64,000 bases of DNA from Cordylochernes scorpioides (Eukaryota; Arthropoda; Arachnida; Pseudoscorpiones; Chernetidae): NCBI GenBank assembly GCA_030710605.1, contig CP092880.1:24598417-24662416 (forward strand). The letters are read 5' to 3'. The notes beneath the pieces are model-generated. The model was not told the origin of the DNA. It did no database searches and saw only the letters and a program-made list of their open reading frames with translations. Positions 36,501 through 43,687 of the stretch are shown here, piece after piece. The translations under genes were made by a program, and so were the position numbers. Each line of letters starts with the position of its first letter. The first letter of the stretch is position 1.

Positions 36501-38459
36501 TCTCGATGCCCTGCCAGCAGGTGTAGACGGACTCTGTCCCGGTCAGGTCGTGAACTGTGTCTAGACCTCCCTTGTACTTGTCAAATCCTGCACAAACCTC
36601 TTAGGCTGAGAAATCACGTCCATAATTTTGGCTCAAGTCAGGTCTCGGACTACATATTTATCTTTTATGATGCACTTGCGCGCCATCTGTTATGAAAATT
36701 CGAAACTATTATAGACGCGTAAGATTCTTTTTGATATTAAACAATTTTCATAACATATGGAGCGCTAGTGCATCATAATATAAATGTTCTAATAAAAGAC
36801 TCAATTTGATATTTGCGGAAGAGCGATTGCTCGAAGCATATTTTATATTTATAAGTGTATGTAATTCTACTGTCCTCAAAACTTATGTCTATAGTCCATC
36901 TAAAATACCTATTCCAAGAGTCTAGCAACAGTATCACTATAAAAGGAAGATCGAAAAATGCTATATAACAGCGGTATGGTAGATTAAACTGGCGAAACCG
37001 TTGGGAGGGTTCACCAATGATGAGCCAGGCCCTCCCATTAATTTTTCCATTGTAGTAAGGGCAGTAGAAATTGTTTAATTTAAAAAAGAATCTTACACGT
37101 CTATAATAGTTTCGAATTTTCATATGTATGTATGTATGTATGTATGGACTAGTATGTCCAAATCACCCTTTTATTTACGGAATTGCACCGTTCCTTTAGA
37201 CATCTCTGATCTACATTAGTTCGTATAAATCATATATAAGACTACCTACAATATGCAAATGTCCTGAAGATCTACTTACCCCGTAGACGCACGCGATCCC
37301 CGAGAACGGAGAGGAATTCGTCAAAGAGCGGACTGCCATCCTTGTTGTCCAGTATCTGCTCCTCTGTCGACTGACCTTCCTTAGCGTACACCACTCCTAC
37401 CTTCAGCTCGGACTTTATAAACACCTGGACACAATGTTGTTATGATCACACTGGAGCCCTTGGTAGCTCTTCTATCTATAATATCTTCTTTTTTAAATTA
37501 AATTTTCACATGTTTAGCGTATTTACGTAAGTTTGGTCTTAAATACCCATTTCTTGATTTCTCAAGAAGCCTCTGGGACCAAAACTATTGAGTATTGACA
37601 ACAGAGTATTGTTGTCATTGACTTGTTGTGTAGTTATTTATCATCATAATACATGGGTATATAAGCGAGACCAAATAAAGAGCTATCATCTTATGTCACC
37701 TGCTTGACTCTCCTAGATCTTACATGTCATTGAGGATTTTTGTTCGTAGAGGTACAGCCTTTACCACGATGACGAGGGCCAACAACCCAAAACGCGTTTG
37801 TGGTTGGATTTTTCTTGATTTATCAAGAAAATGGGTTGGCCAAATATCAGGAAACAGGTTAAATCAACATTTAGTTGAATTCTGTTCCTCTAAATGGCGC
37901 TCTGCCATCTGGTTCAAATCACATAAATAGGTAACGCTCAGCAAGAGCAACCTAGTTCATGATAATTGAAACAATGAATAAGATGTGAATGTTATTCACA
38001 TATTAAACAAATTTTAACGCGGGATTCAATCCCGGTTCATGACTGTCGGGAATCGAGCGTGTTACCCTCTCATCCACCGACCTTTTCGCTCTGCCATCTG
38101 TAAATCTCGTGTACTAGTGGTCAGGATATGTCTTCTTTGATGTTAATATCTTCTTTGTATACCTCTTAGTGCAGTAGTTGTATGGCTATAAATATAGCGC
38201 ATGCTCATCTGTACATAGCTGTACTGTTTAGTGATGGTATCACTGTGTGGTGTTGAGTCTGTCTGGAATAAGACCCACCTGGTCTAACTTGAGCAGCTCG
38301 TCAGTGGTGGACGGCAGTTGGGCCAGAGTGAGGTTGGGCCTCAGCCCGGCTTCCTCCCCTAGGGCCCGCACCACAGCCTCGCGGTCATAGCGGTCGGCGC
38401 AGATACACGACGTGGGAACTAGGCCGTGTAGGTTGTAGCTGACAGTGCGGAGCATCACC
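18340..38459 (-). CDS. gprs: Host gene: RapGAP-BTB-BACK protein (gprs-like), 12 exons
   Basis: Spliced gene on the minus strand; recognised coding exons total about 1.89 kb (~629 residues). Exons 1-7 encode a RapGAP domain, which speeds GTP hydrolysis on Rap-type small GTPases: [51 protein letters not shown], and RHVGNDIV, whose Asn is the catalytic asparagine thumb of the family. Exon 7 continues into LCDVVFNVG, the start of a BTB domain; exon 8-9 give [21 protein letters not shown] serine-rich linker, [19 protein letters not shown] and a BACK-like region ([13 protein letters not shown]) follow. All intron phases agree. The BTB/BACK half resembles insect serine-enriched protein (gprs), recalled from memory, so the symbol is tentative. 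The first exon starts mid-domain and the last ends at a donor, so both termini are missing. Introns range from 49 nt to 10.4 kb. Confidence 0.85.
19127..19306 (-). CDS. gprs: RapGAP-BTB gene, exon 11 (BTB C-terminal half)
   Basis: Acceptor tgtcccccag before TTCAACATC. Encodes [40 protein letters not shown] and AKQHLRLK. The donor is ambiguous: gtggtt at 19126 or gttggt at 19123; both keep phase 0, adding or losing one Val. Confidence 0.85.
19330..19424. repeat. Degenerate short repeats left of SINE1
   Basis: Imperfect repeats of CTACCATAGCAGCTCT type; the array continues at 19745-19880 on the other side of the SINE, which split it. Confidence 0.5.
19425..19742 (+). repeat. SINE1 (tRNA-derived), full copy
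   Basis: About 318 bp. The tRNA-like head GGTGGAAGGATGGTCTAAAC is followed by box B GGGTTCGATTCCC, then a unique body containing ACATGTGTAGACATGTG and a 3' poly(A). Box A-like and box B spacing suit a pol III promoter. Confidence 0.85.
19745..20340. other. Intron 10 DNA, no gene
   Basis: Short degenerate repeats to 19880, then AT-rich unique-looking sequence. No splice-bounded exon seen. Confidence 0.4.
20360..20530. repeat. Transposon-end-like block
   Basis: Contains CTCGACGTTTCGACAAAAAG followed by CTTTTGTCTTCGTCAGGAGC, a CGTTTCG...TCGTCAGG signature commonly seen at ends of dispersed repeats. Family not determined. Confidence 0.35.
20571..20882 (-). repeat. SINE-like repeat with LINE tail, copy 2
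   Basis: Reverse orientation of the repeat at 17820; on the minus strand it ends GAAGATAAGAAATAAGAAG. Confidence 0.8.
20895..20998. repeat. Short inverted repeat
   Basis: AGCATTTCTGCCCTTCTACA near 20885-20904 is answered by TGTAGAGAAGGGCAGAAATGC near 20974, leaving a ~70-bp spacer. Shares the CCCTTCTACAGG motif with the palindromes at 43 kb and 47 kb. Confidence 0.6.
21196..21262 (+). repeat. SINE1 3' fragment
   Basis: Matches the SINE1 body (TTCACATATGTAGACATGTG, AAAGAGCAGTCGCTAACTTC). A further piece lies at 21622-21672 (ATGATTATCATGGCCTGTAC), split by MITE-like sequence. Confidence 0.6.
21981..22096 (-). CDS. gprs: RapGAP-BTB gene, exon 10 (linker)
   Basis: Acceptor gtgatgtag, donor ACCGAG|gtaaga. 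116 nt (phase 1 in, 0 out). Encodes [19 protein letters not shown] and [15 protein letters not shown], joining the Ser-rich linker to EFESETF in exon 11. Identified from splice sites and phase. Confidence 0.85.
22108..22920. other. Intron 9, AT-rich
   Basis: No coding signal. TTGTAACAAAGTATTTATTA at ~22428 matches the start of the TRIM LTR at 63515, so an old LTR fragment may lie here. Confidence 0.4.
22944..23212 (-). CDS. gprs: RapGAP-BTB gene, exon 9
   Basis: 269 nt, phase 2 in, phase 1 out; acceptor gtcgcag, donor CTATGG|gtgagt. Encodes [14 protein letters not shown], then a Ser/Pro-rich stretch [20 protein letters not shown] and [17 protein letters not shown]. Confidence 0.88.
23271..23325 (-). 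CDS. gprs: RapGAP-BTB gene, exon 8 (BTB core)
   Basis: 55-nt exon encoding [17 protein letters not shown]; acceptor gatgtacag, donor GAGCAG|gtaggg. Intron 8 is only 58 nt. Phase 1 in, 2 out, consistent with both neighbours. Confidence 0.88.
23807..24032. repeat. MITE with Tc1-type TIRs
   Basis: Ends CACTCATAG...AAACTTAAGGAAGT and ACTTCCTTGAAGTTTGTCCATGAGTG are inverted; TA on both sides. Relatives at 53975-54070 and 61197-61644. Confidence 0.65.
24359..24599 (-). CDS. gprs: RapGAP-BTB gene, exon 7 (junction exon)
   Basis: 241 nt, phase 0 in, 1 out; acceptor gtctccag, donor ACTGG|gtcagt. Begins [15 protein letters not shown], the tail of the RapGAP region, runs through [20 protein letters not shown], and ends [12 protein letters not shown], the BTB start. 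It is the physical proof that both domains share one transcript. Confidence 0.9.
24745..24840. repeat. M3-family MITE fragment
   Basis: GGTTAACCCTCCCAGCGGTT and flanks match copies at 36960-37070, 41095-41355, 42890-42970 and 63240-63345. Confidence 0.6.
25156..25242 (-). CDS. gprs: RapGAP-BTB gene, exon 6
   Basis: 87 nt, phase 0 both sides; acceptor atgttcag, donor ATGCAG|gtaggt. Encodes [18 protein letters not shown] and SAPKFARMQ, the conserved end of the RapGAP fold (L.aKlINaE region). Confidence 0.9.
25729..25800 (-). CDS. gprs: RapGAP-BTB gene, exon 5
   Basis: 72 nt, phase 0 both sides. Encodes [20 protein letters not shown]. Separated from exon 4 by a 49-nt intron (gtaagt...cttgtag). 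Confidence 0.9.
25850..26011 (-). CDS. gprs: RapGAP-BTB gene, exon 4 (catalytic Asn)
   Basis: 162 nt, phase 0 both sides; acceptor tgtgttcag, donor TACGAG|gtaagt. Encodes [14 protein letters not shown] with the Asn of GND that serves as the catalytic thumb in RapGAPs, then [18 protein letters not shown]. Confidence 0.92.
26240..26257 (+). repeat. Poly-C run of about 18
   Basis: Uninterrupted C tract in intron 3, a likely length-variable simple repeat. Confidence 0.9.
26446..26534 (+). mobile_element. Helitron 3' end, truncated
   Basis: Ends with the GC-rich hairpin ACACGGGCGTTGCCCGGGT and CTAG before T, as in 29245-30095. The 5' part is missing. Confidence 0.75.
26678..27005 (+). pseudogene. 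Fossil mariner transposase N-terminus
   Basis: TTGGGTTGTAAAGAAAGT at the start looks like a mariner TIR next to TA. From ~26890 a frame reads [20 protein letters not shown] and, past a stop, KWFEKFK, the helix-turn-helix region of mariner transposases. Nothing of the catalytic domain follows. Confidence 0.65.
27020..27566. other. Intron 3 AT-rich DNA
   Basis: Long A-runs, no gene or recognised repeat. Confidence 0.4.
27577..27883 (-). repeat. SINE1, full copy with target duplication
   Basis: Minus-strand copy, 307 bp, flanked by the direct repeat TGTAAATATG (27567-27576 and 27884-27893). Box B GGGTTCGATTCCC is intact. Confidence 0.9.
27894..28370. other. Intron 3 AT-rich DNA with SINE2 end
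   Basis: Mostly A/T. 28290-28360 matches the 3' end of SINE2 (AGCGGCACCTAGTAAAGT). Confidence 0.5.
28370..28492 (+). repeat. SINE1 3' half
   Basis: 5'-truncated copy ending in poly(A): ACATGTGTAGACATGTG, GGATTTTACCACGTGTACTA. Confidence 0.8.
28810..29070. repeat. M1-family MITE copy
   Basis: Shares AAATTGGGTTGGACAAATAT, ACACTGACGAGG and GATGGTGCTCTGTCATG with the cluster at 10.5-11.5 kb. Confidence 0.6.
29245..30095 (+). mobile_element. Non-autonomous Helitron
   Basis: Starts TCCCTATATATATAAAGG after A and ends with hairpin CTGGGCGTTGCCCGGG and CTAG before T, the Helitron hallmarks. No terminal inverted repeats or target duplication. No Rep/helicase frame. The same family carries the LINE at 49 kb. 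Confidence 0.8.
30256..31016 (-). repeat. Element B 3' LTR
   Basis: 761 bp, same as 35063-35823. Two copies of the TACGYCC...AGGAAgTATTG motif at 30636 and 30701. Confidence 0.93.
31017..34340. other. Noncoding interior of element B
   Basis: A-rich, with runs such as TTTAAAAAAAAATG; no RT, RNase H or integrase motif found in any frame by reading. Confidence 0.6.
34340..34982 (-). pseudogene. Element B gag and protease remnant
   Basis: From a Met at 34982 a Glu/Pro-rich frame ([20 protein letters not shown]) runs to about 34790, where the frame changes. The next frame holds LPQLSAVTG and [19 protein letters not shown], related to the gag of element A, and stops at 34577. Near 34390 a short reading [11 protein letters not shown] is an aspartic protease active site. 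No capsid-length gag and no knuckle was found. Confidence 0.65.
35063..35823 (-). repeat. Element B 5' LTR
   Basis: 761 bp, same as the 3' LTR by eye. Its boundaries are set by the TATA target duplication. Confidence 0.93.
36010..36389 (+). repeat. SINE-like repeat with longer LINE tail, copy 3
   Basis: Same body as 17820-18118, but its last ~80 bp match the very end of the LINE at 52900-52984 (AGACACCATCAAAA, then GGAGATAAGAAAGAAGAAG), including codons for DTIKSLKLD. It ends 58 bp from the donor of exon 3. Confidence 0.85.
36448..36587 (-). CDS. gprs: RapGAP-BTB gene, exon 3
   Basis: 140 nt, phase 1 in, 0 out; acceptor gtttgtgcag, donor CAGAAG|gtgaca. Encodes [19 protein letters not shown] and [18 protein letters not shown], a hallmark RapGAP segment. 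Confidence 0.92.
36669..37125. repeat. M3-family foldback MITE
   Basis: GAAAATTCGAAACTATTATA near 36692 is answered by TATAATAGTTTCGAATTTTC near 37101, with inner CCCTCCCA sequence matching other M3 copies. Lies in intron 2. Confidence 0.75.
37280..37424 (-). CDS. gprs: RapGAP-BTB gene, exon 2
   Basis: 145 nt, phase 0 in, 1 out; acceptor gtgtccag, donor CTACGG|g gtaagt. Encodes [20 protein letters not shown] and [15 protein letters not shown]. Confidence 0.92.
37520..37920. repeat. M1-family MITE copy in intron 1
   Basis: Shares TTGATTTATCAAGAAAATGG, GGCCAACAACCCAAAACGCG and ATGGCGCTCTGCCATCTG with other M1 copies. Confidence 0.65.
37912..38082 (-). repeat. SINE2 (tRNA-like head), copy 1
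   Basis: On the minus strand: head GTCGGTGGATGAGAGGGTAA, box-B-like GGGATTGAATCCC, and 3' end with CAAGCTT-free GCTGAGCGTTACC. Other copies: 39515-39684 (minus), 40576-40750 (plus). Confidence 0.75.
38279..38459 (-). CDS. gprs: RapGAP-BTB gene, exon 1 recognised (5'-most in window)
   Basis: 181 nt, phase 2 in, 0 out; acceptor gtgatgcag, donor GACCAG|gtgggt. Encodes [16 protein letters not shown] and [20 protein letters not shown], the first strand-helix part of the RapGAP fold. Because it starts at an acceptor, upstream exons must exist further right; none was found. Confidence 0.88.
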
Positions 38460-38539
38460 CTGCATCACACAGCACGTACTTTAATTCCTATAGATAAATA
38501 GAACGATCTAACAATAAATATTTCATTTGAAAATGGGTG

Positions 38540-38850
38540 ACGTTGCCACGTTAATCATTTTTGAAACGAACCAGAATTTGATCAAATATTCCAAGGGTCC
38601 AGGAGGAACCGCAGAGAGGTGTGGTCGAACTTCTCCCCATGGCAAAAGATTCTACAAGACACCTAACAACTGTCCTGGTGTGGAACTAACACCTACCCAC
38701 ATAATTTCATGCCCAGCAATGGCCGCAACCTTGCAGAAAATTGACATAGACCCAGAGAAGCAGTTTCACACACCCAAGATAGTGGACATTGCGACTGCTG
38801 TGATAGAGATGTATGGAGACATCTGAGGCTTTTAATTGGACACAACAACA
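38540..38850 (+). repeat. 5'-truncated LINE 3' end
   Basis: Matches 3700-3890 (GAAAATTGACATAGACCCAG, GATGTATGGAGACATCTGAGG). Open for ~99 codons with the C-terminal Cys/His motif CPGVELTPTHIISC; ends in ACAACAACA. Confidence 0.8.
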
Positions 38851-39189
38851 ACACGTTATTTGAATAAATATCACGTAAACGAAAAGCTTCTTTATTTCAA
38901 AATTTGTCTACTTAAAACAGATATGACGATATGTTTCCTTATTTCGATCAAATTGGTTTAGCGTGCAAACCCCAATGGCTCTTCACGAAGGCTTTACATA
39001 CGATGAAAACAAATTTCAACAAATCTCTGGAAAATGTTTTGTTATCTAAAGTAGGGAATTTATGACAATCTGAGGCGCTCGAAATCTATTCCTATGTTCT
39101 TCTCATGAAGGAATATATTGATAAGCTCTTTTAAAATCTTTTGATTTGATATAGAGCGAGGGATTTATTTAAGCTATCTCCTTGACATT
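38851..39189. other. AT-rich intergenic DNA
   Basis: No gene or repeat recognised. Confidence 0.35.
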
Positions 39190-39280
39190 CTTCTTCTTCT
39201 TCTTTCTTATCTACACTCAATCATATTAAGGTATCAAGCTTGTAGAGCTTGAGACTTTTGATGGTGTCTGCCGGGGAAGA
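39190..39280 (-). repeat. LINE 3' end, truncated
   Basis: Reverse complement of the last ~90 bp of the LINE at 52895-52984. Confidence 0.85.
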
Positions 39281-39514
39281 GGCATTCCCTTGACATTCTT
39301 AATTCCAGTATATTAAGCTGAATGCCGTAAACTTTCAACCTACATGGCTCTTTCTTAGACGTCTTGTATCTGTTGTTGAACACTCTTACTGCAATCTCAC
39401 TGATACTTCTCTAAATGGAACAGTACTACCGCTCTACTCTACAACACACTTGTATGTGTGGCGTTGTTAACGATCTTTTTAAATCGCTAACAATCCATAA
39501 GATATTTTCCGGTT

Positions 39515-39684
39515 CCAAAATCACTTTATTAGGTACCGCTCAAAAAGAGCAACCTAGTTTATGATATTTACAACAATGAATAATATATGAAGGTTATTCA
39601 CATATTAAACAAAATGTTAACGCGGTATTCAATCCCGGTTCATGGCTGTCGGGAATCGAGGGTGTTACCCACTTGTCCACCGAC
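39515..39684 (-). repeat. SINE2, copy 2
   Basis: Same head and tail as 37912-38082 (TTCAATCCCGG, GTGTTACCCACTTGTCCACC in plus orientation). Confidence 0.8.
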
Positions 39685-39699
39685 TCTTTTTTAAAAAGA

Positions 39700-40480
39700 T
39701 ATTTTGATAAGAGTTAAATATATGTAGCGGCTCCCAAATATTAACTTTTCATATTTTCATTATAAGTTTTAATTTTTTAATAACTATTTAATTCAAATAT
39801 ATATTAAATTAAATTATATTTTAAATATATTATGCTCATAAAATATACTTTATTAAAATTATATGAATTAACATTAATATCATATTAATTGTGTTAATAT
39901 CAATATAATAAAATAATTATACATCATTCTAAATATGAATCATAAATCATATAAAATGTAAATATTTATCTATAATCTATCAAACACATATATCTAACAT
40001 TTTATAATCTAGAAATGATATTTGACCACACACACAGATACAAAAAGAACTTCAACATGTAGTATACAACAATTTAACCCCTTCTGATAATTTGTATTAA
40101 ATAAATGTAATTAAAAGTTGATTTTACAATAGATAATTTGTTATCTGACTCCGCCTAGAATTCCATGCCGCCCACAGATATATTTTATTTTTTATAAAAT
40201 AGAAGATTTTTATCCCCTAATATTTTTTAAAATAGAAATCTGTCAAATAATTTAAACAATCTATCGTAGTTTTTTTAAAAGAAATTATAATAATTAGAAA
40301 TAATTCAATATAATATGTAGTCCATTTATTTCTTATTTGGATTGTAAATATAAATAGAAGATTGAGTACTAGTCTACAAGGAGAATATCTGAACAGACGC
40401 CCTTTCTGTGATTGGATTAGTAGGGTTAATGATTCTCTTTGAGGGAAAACATCCGTCTACTCTGTAACATATATTCAAAT
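39700..40480. other. Very AT-rich DNA
   Basis: Long A/T blocks, no ORF or repeat with a partner in the window. Confidence 0.5.
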
Positions 40481-40575
40481 AAATCCTATTGAAGAAGAAT
40501 TAATAAAAAACGGAATTTTCAAGTTATAATATTGTAGTAAAGTATTTATTTTATTTAATGTACACAGGTAAAAAA

Positions 40576-40750
40576 AAGTCAGTGGACGAGTGGGTAACAC
40601 CCTCGATTCCCGACAGTCATGAACCAGGATTGAATACCACGTTAACATTTTGTTTAATATGTGAATAATCTTCACATATTATTCATTGTGTTAATTATCA
40701 TAAACTAGGCTGTTCTTGTTGAGCGGTACCTAATAAAGTGATTTTGAAAC
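40576..40750 (+). repeat. SINE2, copy 3
   Basis: Plus-strand copy: GTCAGTGGACGAGTGGGTAA, a mutated box B and the shared end GTACCTAATAAAGTGATTTT. Confidence 0.8.
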
Positions 40751-41022
40751 CAAATGTACAGGTTATTAAAAATGAATAATTCAGTTATGAATAAATTAAA
40801 TGTTACATTGCTCTTTTCTTATTAAGGGCTGTGGCCTCATAGATAGATTGGTCATTCCGACGCTTATGATTCAATGACCTCTTAGTCCTTTATTCCAGAT
40901 GGGCCGGTGTATGGTTTCATACTCAAGACGTGCACAATGTCCTTCGTTTTCCGTCATCTACCTTATACTTCAACTTCACAAGTCATGTAATATTACTTTA
41001 CGATGCACTAGCTCGCCATCTG

Positions 41023-41410
41023 TTATCAAATTACGAAACTATTTTAGACGCGTGATATTCTTTTTAAAATAAAACAATTTCTACTGCCCTTACTGCAATG
41101 GAAAAATTAAAGGGAGGGCCTGGCTCATCAGTGGTGAACCCTCCCAGCGGTTTCGCCAGTTTTAATCAGTTCATCTAAAATACCCATTCGAAGAGTCAAG
41201 CATCAGTATCACTATAAAAGGAAGTTCCAAAAATGCAATATAACAGCGGTATGGTAGATTAAACTGGCGAAACCGTTGGGAGGGTTCACCACTGATGAGC
41301 CAGGCCCTCCCTTTAATTTTTCCATTGCAGTAAGGGCAGTAGAAATTGTTTTATTTCAAAAAGAATATTACGCGTCTAAAGTAGTTTCGTAATTTGATAA
41401 TATTACTTTA
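41023..41410. repeat. M3-family foldback, near-complete
   Basis: Arms about 41024-41172 and 41258-41410. Outer ends TATCAAATTACGAAACTA and TAGTTTCGTAATTTGATA; inner ends include GGGAGGGCCTGGCTCATCAG and its inverse. Confidence 0.85.
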
Positions 41411-41856
41411 TTGAAAATGGTTGTTTATATCATTTTTAACATTTTGATTTGCATATAAATATATCGTTTGTAATTGTTACATCTTCTTGTACGACTGTTT
41501 CTACTGTAGACATTGCTGTATTGTAAACAGAGCGGGTGGTCATAAAATAATTGTATATTAACAAGAAAAATATTTACAAATTTCACCAGCTGTCTGAACA
41601 TACACAACCGAGAGATATAAACAAACTATTTACAAATAAAATGCTAACTTAGCATCACGATGATGACACGAAATTGATGATGATTTTCAGATTATGCCAC
41701 CATAGATTATTCTGTGTCAATATGTAAATATATAAAATAACATAGTGCTAAACGATTGTCTTCGAAAATATATTCAAATTAAAACATATTCTACTGTGAA
41801 AAATAAAAAAGGCATGACCAAGCTCATATTGGGGGTTGTCAGAACGGCATATATTA

Positions 41857-41894
<38 letters not shown>

Positions 41895-41913
41895 TAATTT
41901 AAACAATGTGATA

Positions 41914-42407
41914 TATCTATATATATAAAAATGAATGAATGTGTGTGTGTGTGTCCTTTATGCCTGACCAAACCACTCATTGGAACGCCATGAAACTTTG
42001 GGAAGTTATTTAGTATAGTACTGGGAAGGTTTCTAGCAAATAAAATTTTTGAAATAACTTTTCGCCTAAAAGTAATCAAGATAAATATTCTAATTTATCT
42101 GTTATAATTCAACAATCTGCTCTAAATATTATCATGATGATACGATGATTTTGTAATGTAGAAAATTAGGAAAGATAAAATTTAGGATGACACGGCAATT
42201 TATTTGAGACAAGAATAATGATACAATTCATAGGCAAGATACTATTCCTTTAACTTCCAATTACCGAGGGAACCAATTAATATTGGTTTTATTCAACTTA
42301 TCGAGTACTTTTAAAGGGACCGGGAAAAAATGTTCACTTTATCGAGAGATTCGTTAGACAAACCTTTACTCGGGTAAAACCCGGGCGAAGCCGGGTACGT
42401 CCGCTAG
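41914..42407 (+). mobile_element. Short non-autonomous Helitron
   Basis: 5' TCTATATATATAAAAATG after A; 3' hairpin CCCGGGCGAAGCCGGGT and CTAG before T. 494 bp, no ORF. Confidence 0.85.
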
Positions 42408-42469
42408 TAAGTAATAAAGTATGACGTCTTTTCTAGTCGTCTAAAAGTGACACCAGCTTGCCAGCGGAC

Positions 42470-42829
42470 ACCCGGGGGATCCAGAGAGGGACAAAAAGGG
42501 CGTTGGTCCGGATGTTGACAGTTAGTTAGGTTACAGTGGATATTTTCGGACAGCCCCGCTCAGTTCTAGGCCATTATCATCTCACGGCGGTCCTCGTGGC
42601 CGCCGTTTTGGCTCCTCTCTGCCTCCGCGGTTTCATGCAGGACGCCGAGCTTTCCTCAGTTAATCCTCAACTTTCCCCTGGTCCTGGTGCCACGTGAGAC
42701 GTACTAGGAGAGCGTCTTTTGATCCCAAACTTTGTCCTTACTGTCCCGTGCGGACTTCCCACTCTGCACGCCTTGCCACTCAACCCCGACTGCTTCCAAC
42801 TAACTTGTTGGCTTACCCGGGTTTACGAC
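42470..42829. other. GC-rich block of unknown origin
   Basis: Much richer in GC than its surroundings. One plus-strand frame from 42694 reads FDPKLCPYCPVRTSHSARL, a Cys-pair motif recalling zinc-finger regions of LINE ORFs, but no RT is nearby. Confidence 0.3.
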
Positions 42830-43687
42830 ATATAGCATATACAAGAAGAATCGTCAATACATTATTAGAGCACTAAAAAGCTACCTGGTAGATTAAATTG
42901 GCGAAACTTCTGGGAGAGTTCACCACTTATGAACTAAGCCCTCCCACTATTTTTTCATTGTAGTAAAGACAGTAGAGATTTTTTATGCATTAAAGAAACA
43001 TTCGTGATTAAAAATACTTTTATTTCTTAAATATATTACAATTTAATTATAAGATGATAACGTGACGTCTAATCATAAGAAATGGTAGCAATATAGCACG
43101 AATTAATAGGCTAATCCCTTAATAGAATGTTCAAATCTATAAGCTTGAGGGATGAGTTTCTTTTGCAAATAAATTTATTTCGAACTTTCGGGCAACGCCC
43201 TTCTACAGGAAAATTAAAAATAAAGTAAATTCAATTATATTACATTGAGATAATGCCTCGCTTAATCTCAGTGTAATATAATTGAATTTACTTTATTTTT
43301 AATTTTCCTGTAGAAGGGCGTTGCCCGAAAGTTCGAAATAAATTTATTTGCAAAAGAAACTCATCCCTCAAGCTTATAGATTTGAACATTCTATTAAGGG
43401 ATTAGCCTATTAATTCGTGCTATATTGCTACCATTTCTTATGATTAGACGTCACGTTATCATCTTATAATTAAATTGTAATATATTTAAGAAATAAAAGT
43501 ATTTTTAATCACGAATGTTTCTTTAATGCATAAAAAATCTCTACTGTCTTTACTACAATGAAAAAATAGTGGGAGGGCTTAGTTCATAAGTGGTGAACTC
43601 TCCCAGAAGTTTCGCCAATTTAATCTACCAGGTAGCTTTTTAGTGCTCTAATAATGTATTGGACGATTCTTCTTGTATATGCTATAT
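42830..43687. repeat. Giant palindrome, ~420-bp arms
   Basis: Arms 42830-43250 and about 43266-43687 are almost perfect inverted copies around a ~14-bp spacer. Outer ends ATATAGCATATACAAGAAG. Each arm contains an M3-like CTCCCA segment and CTTTCGGGCAACGCCCTTCT. Confidence 0.92.

Noticed and set aside
41840..41892. Functional signal in the (TA)n tract
   Set aside because: Simple repeat at a Helitron edge; no further support.
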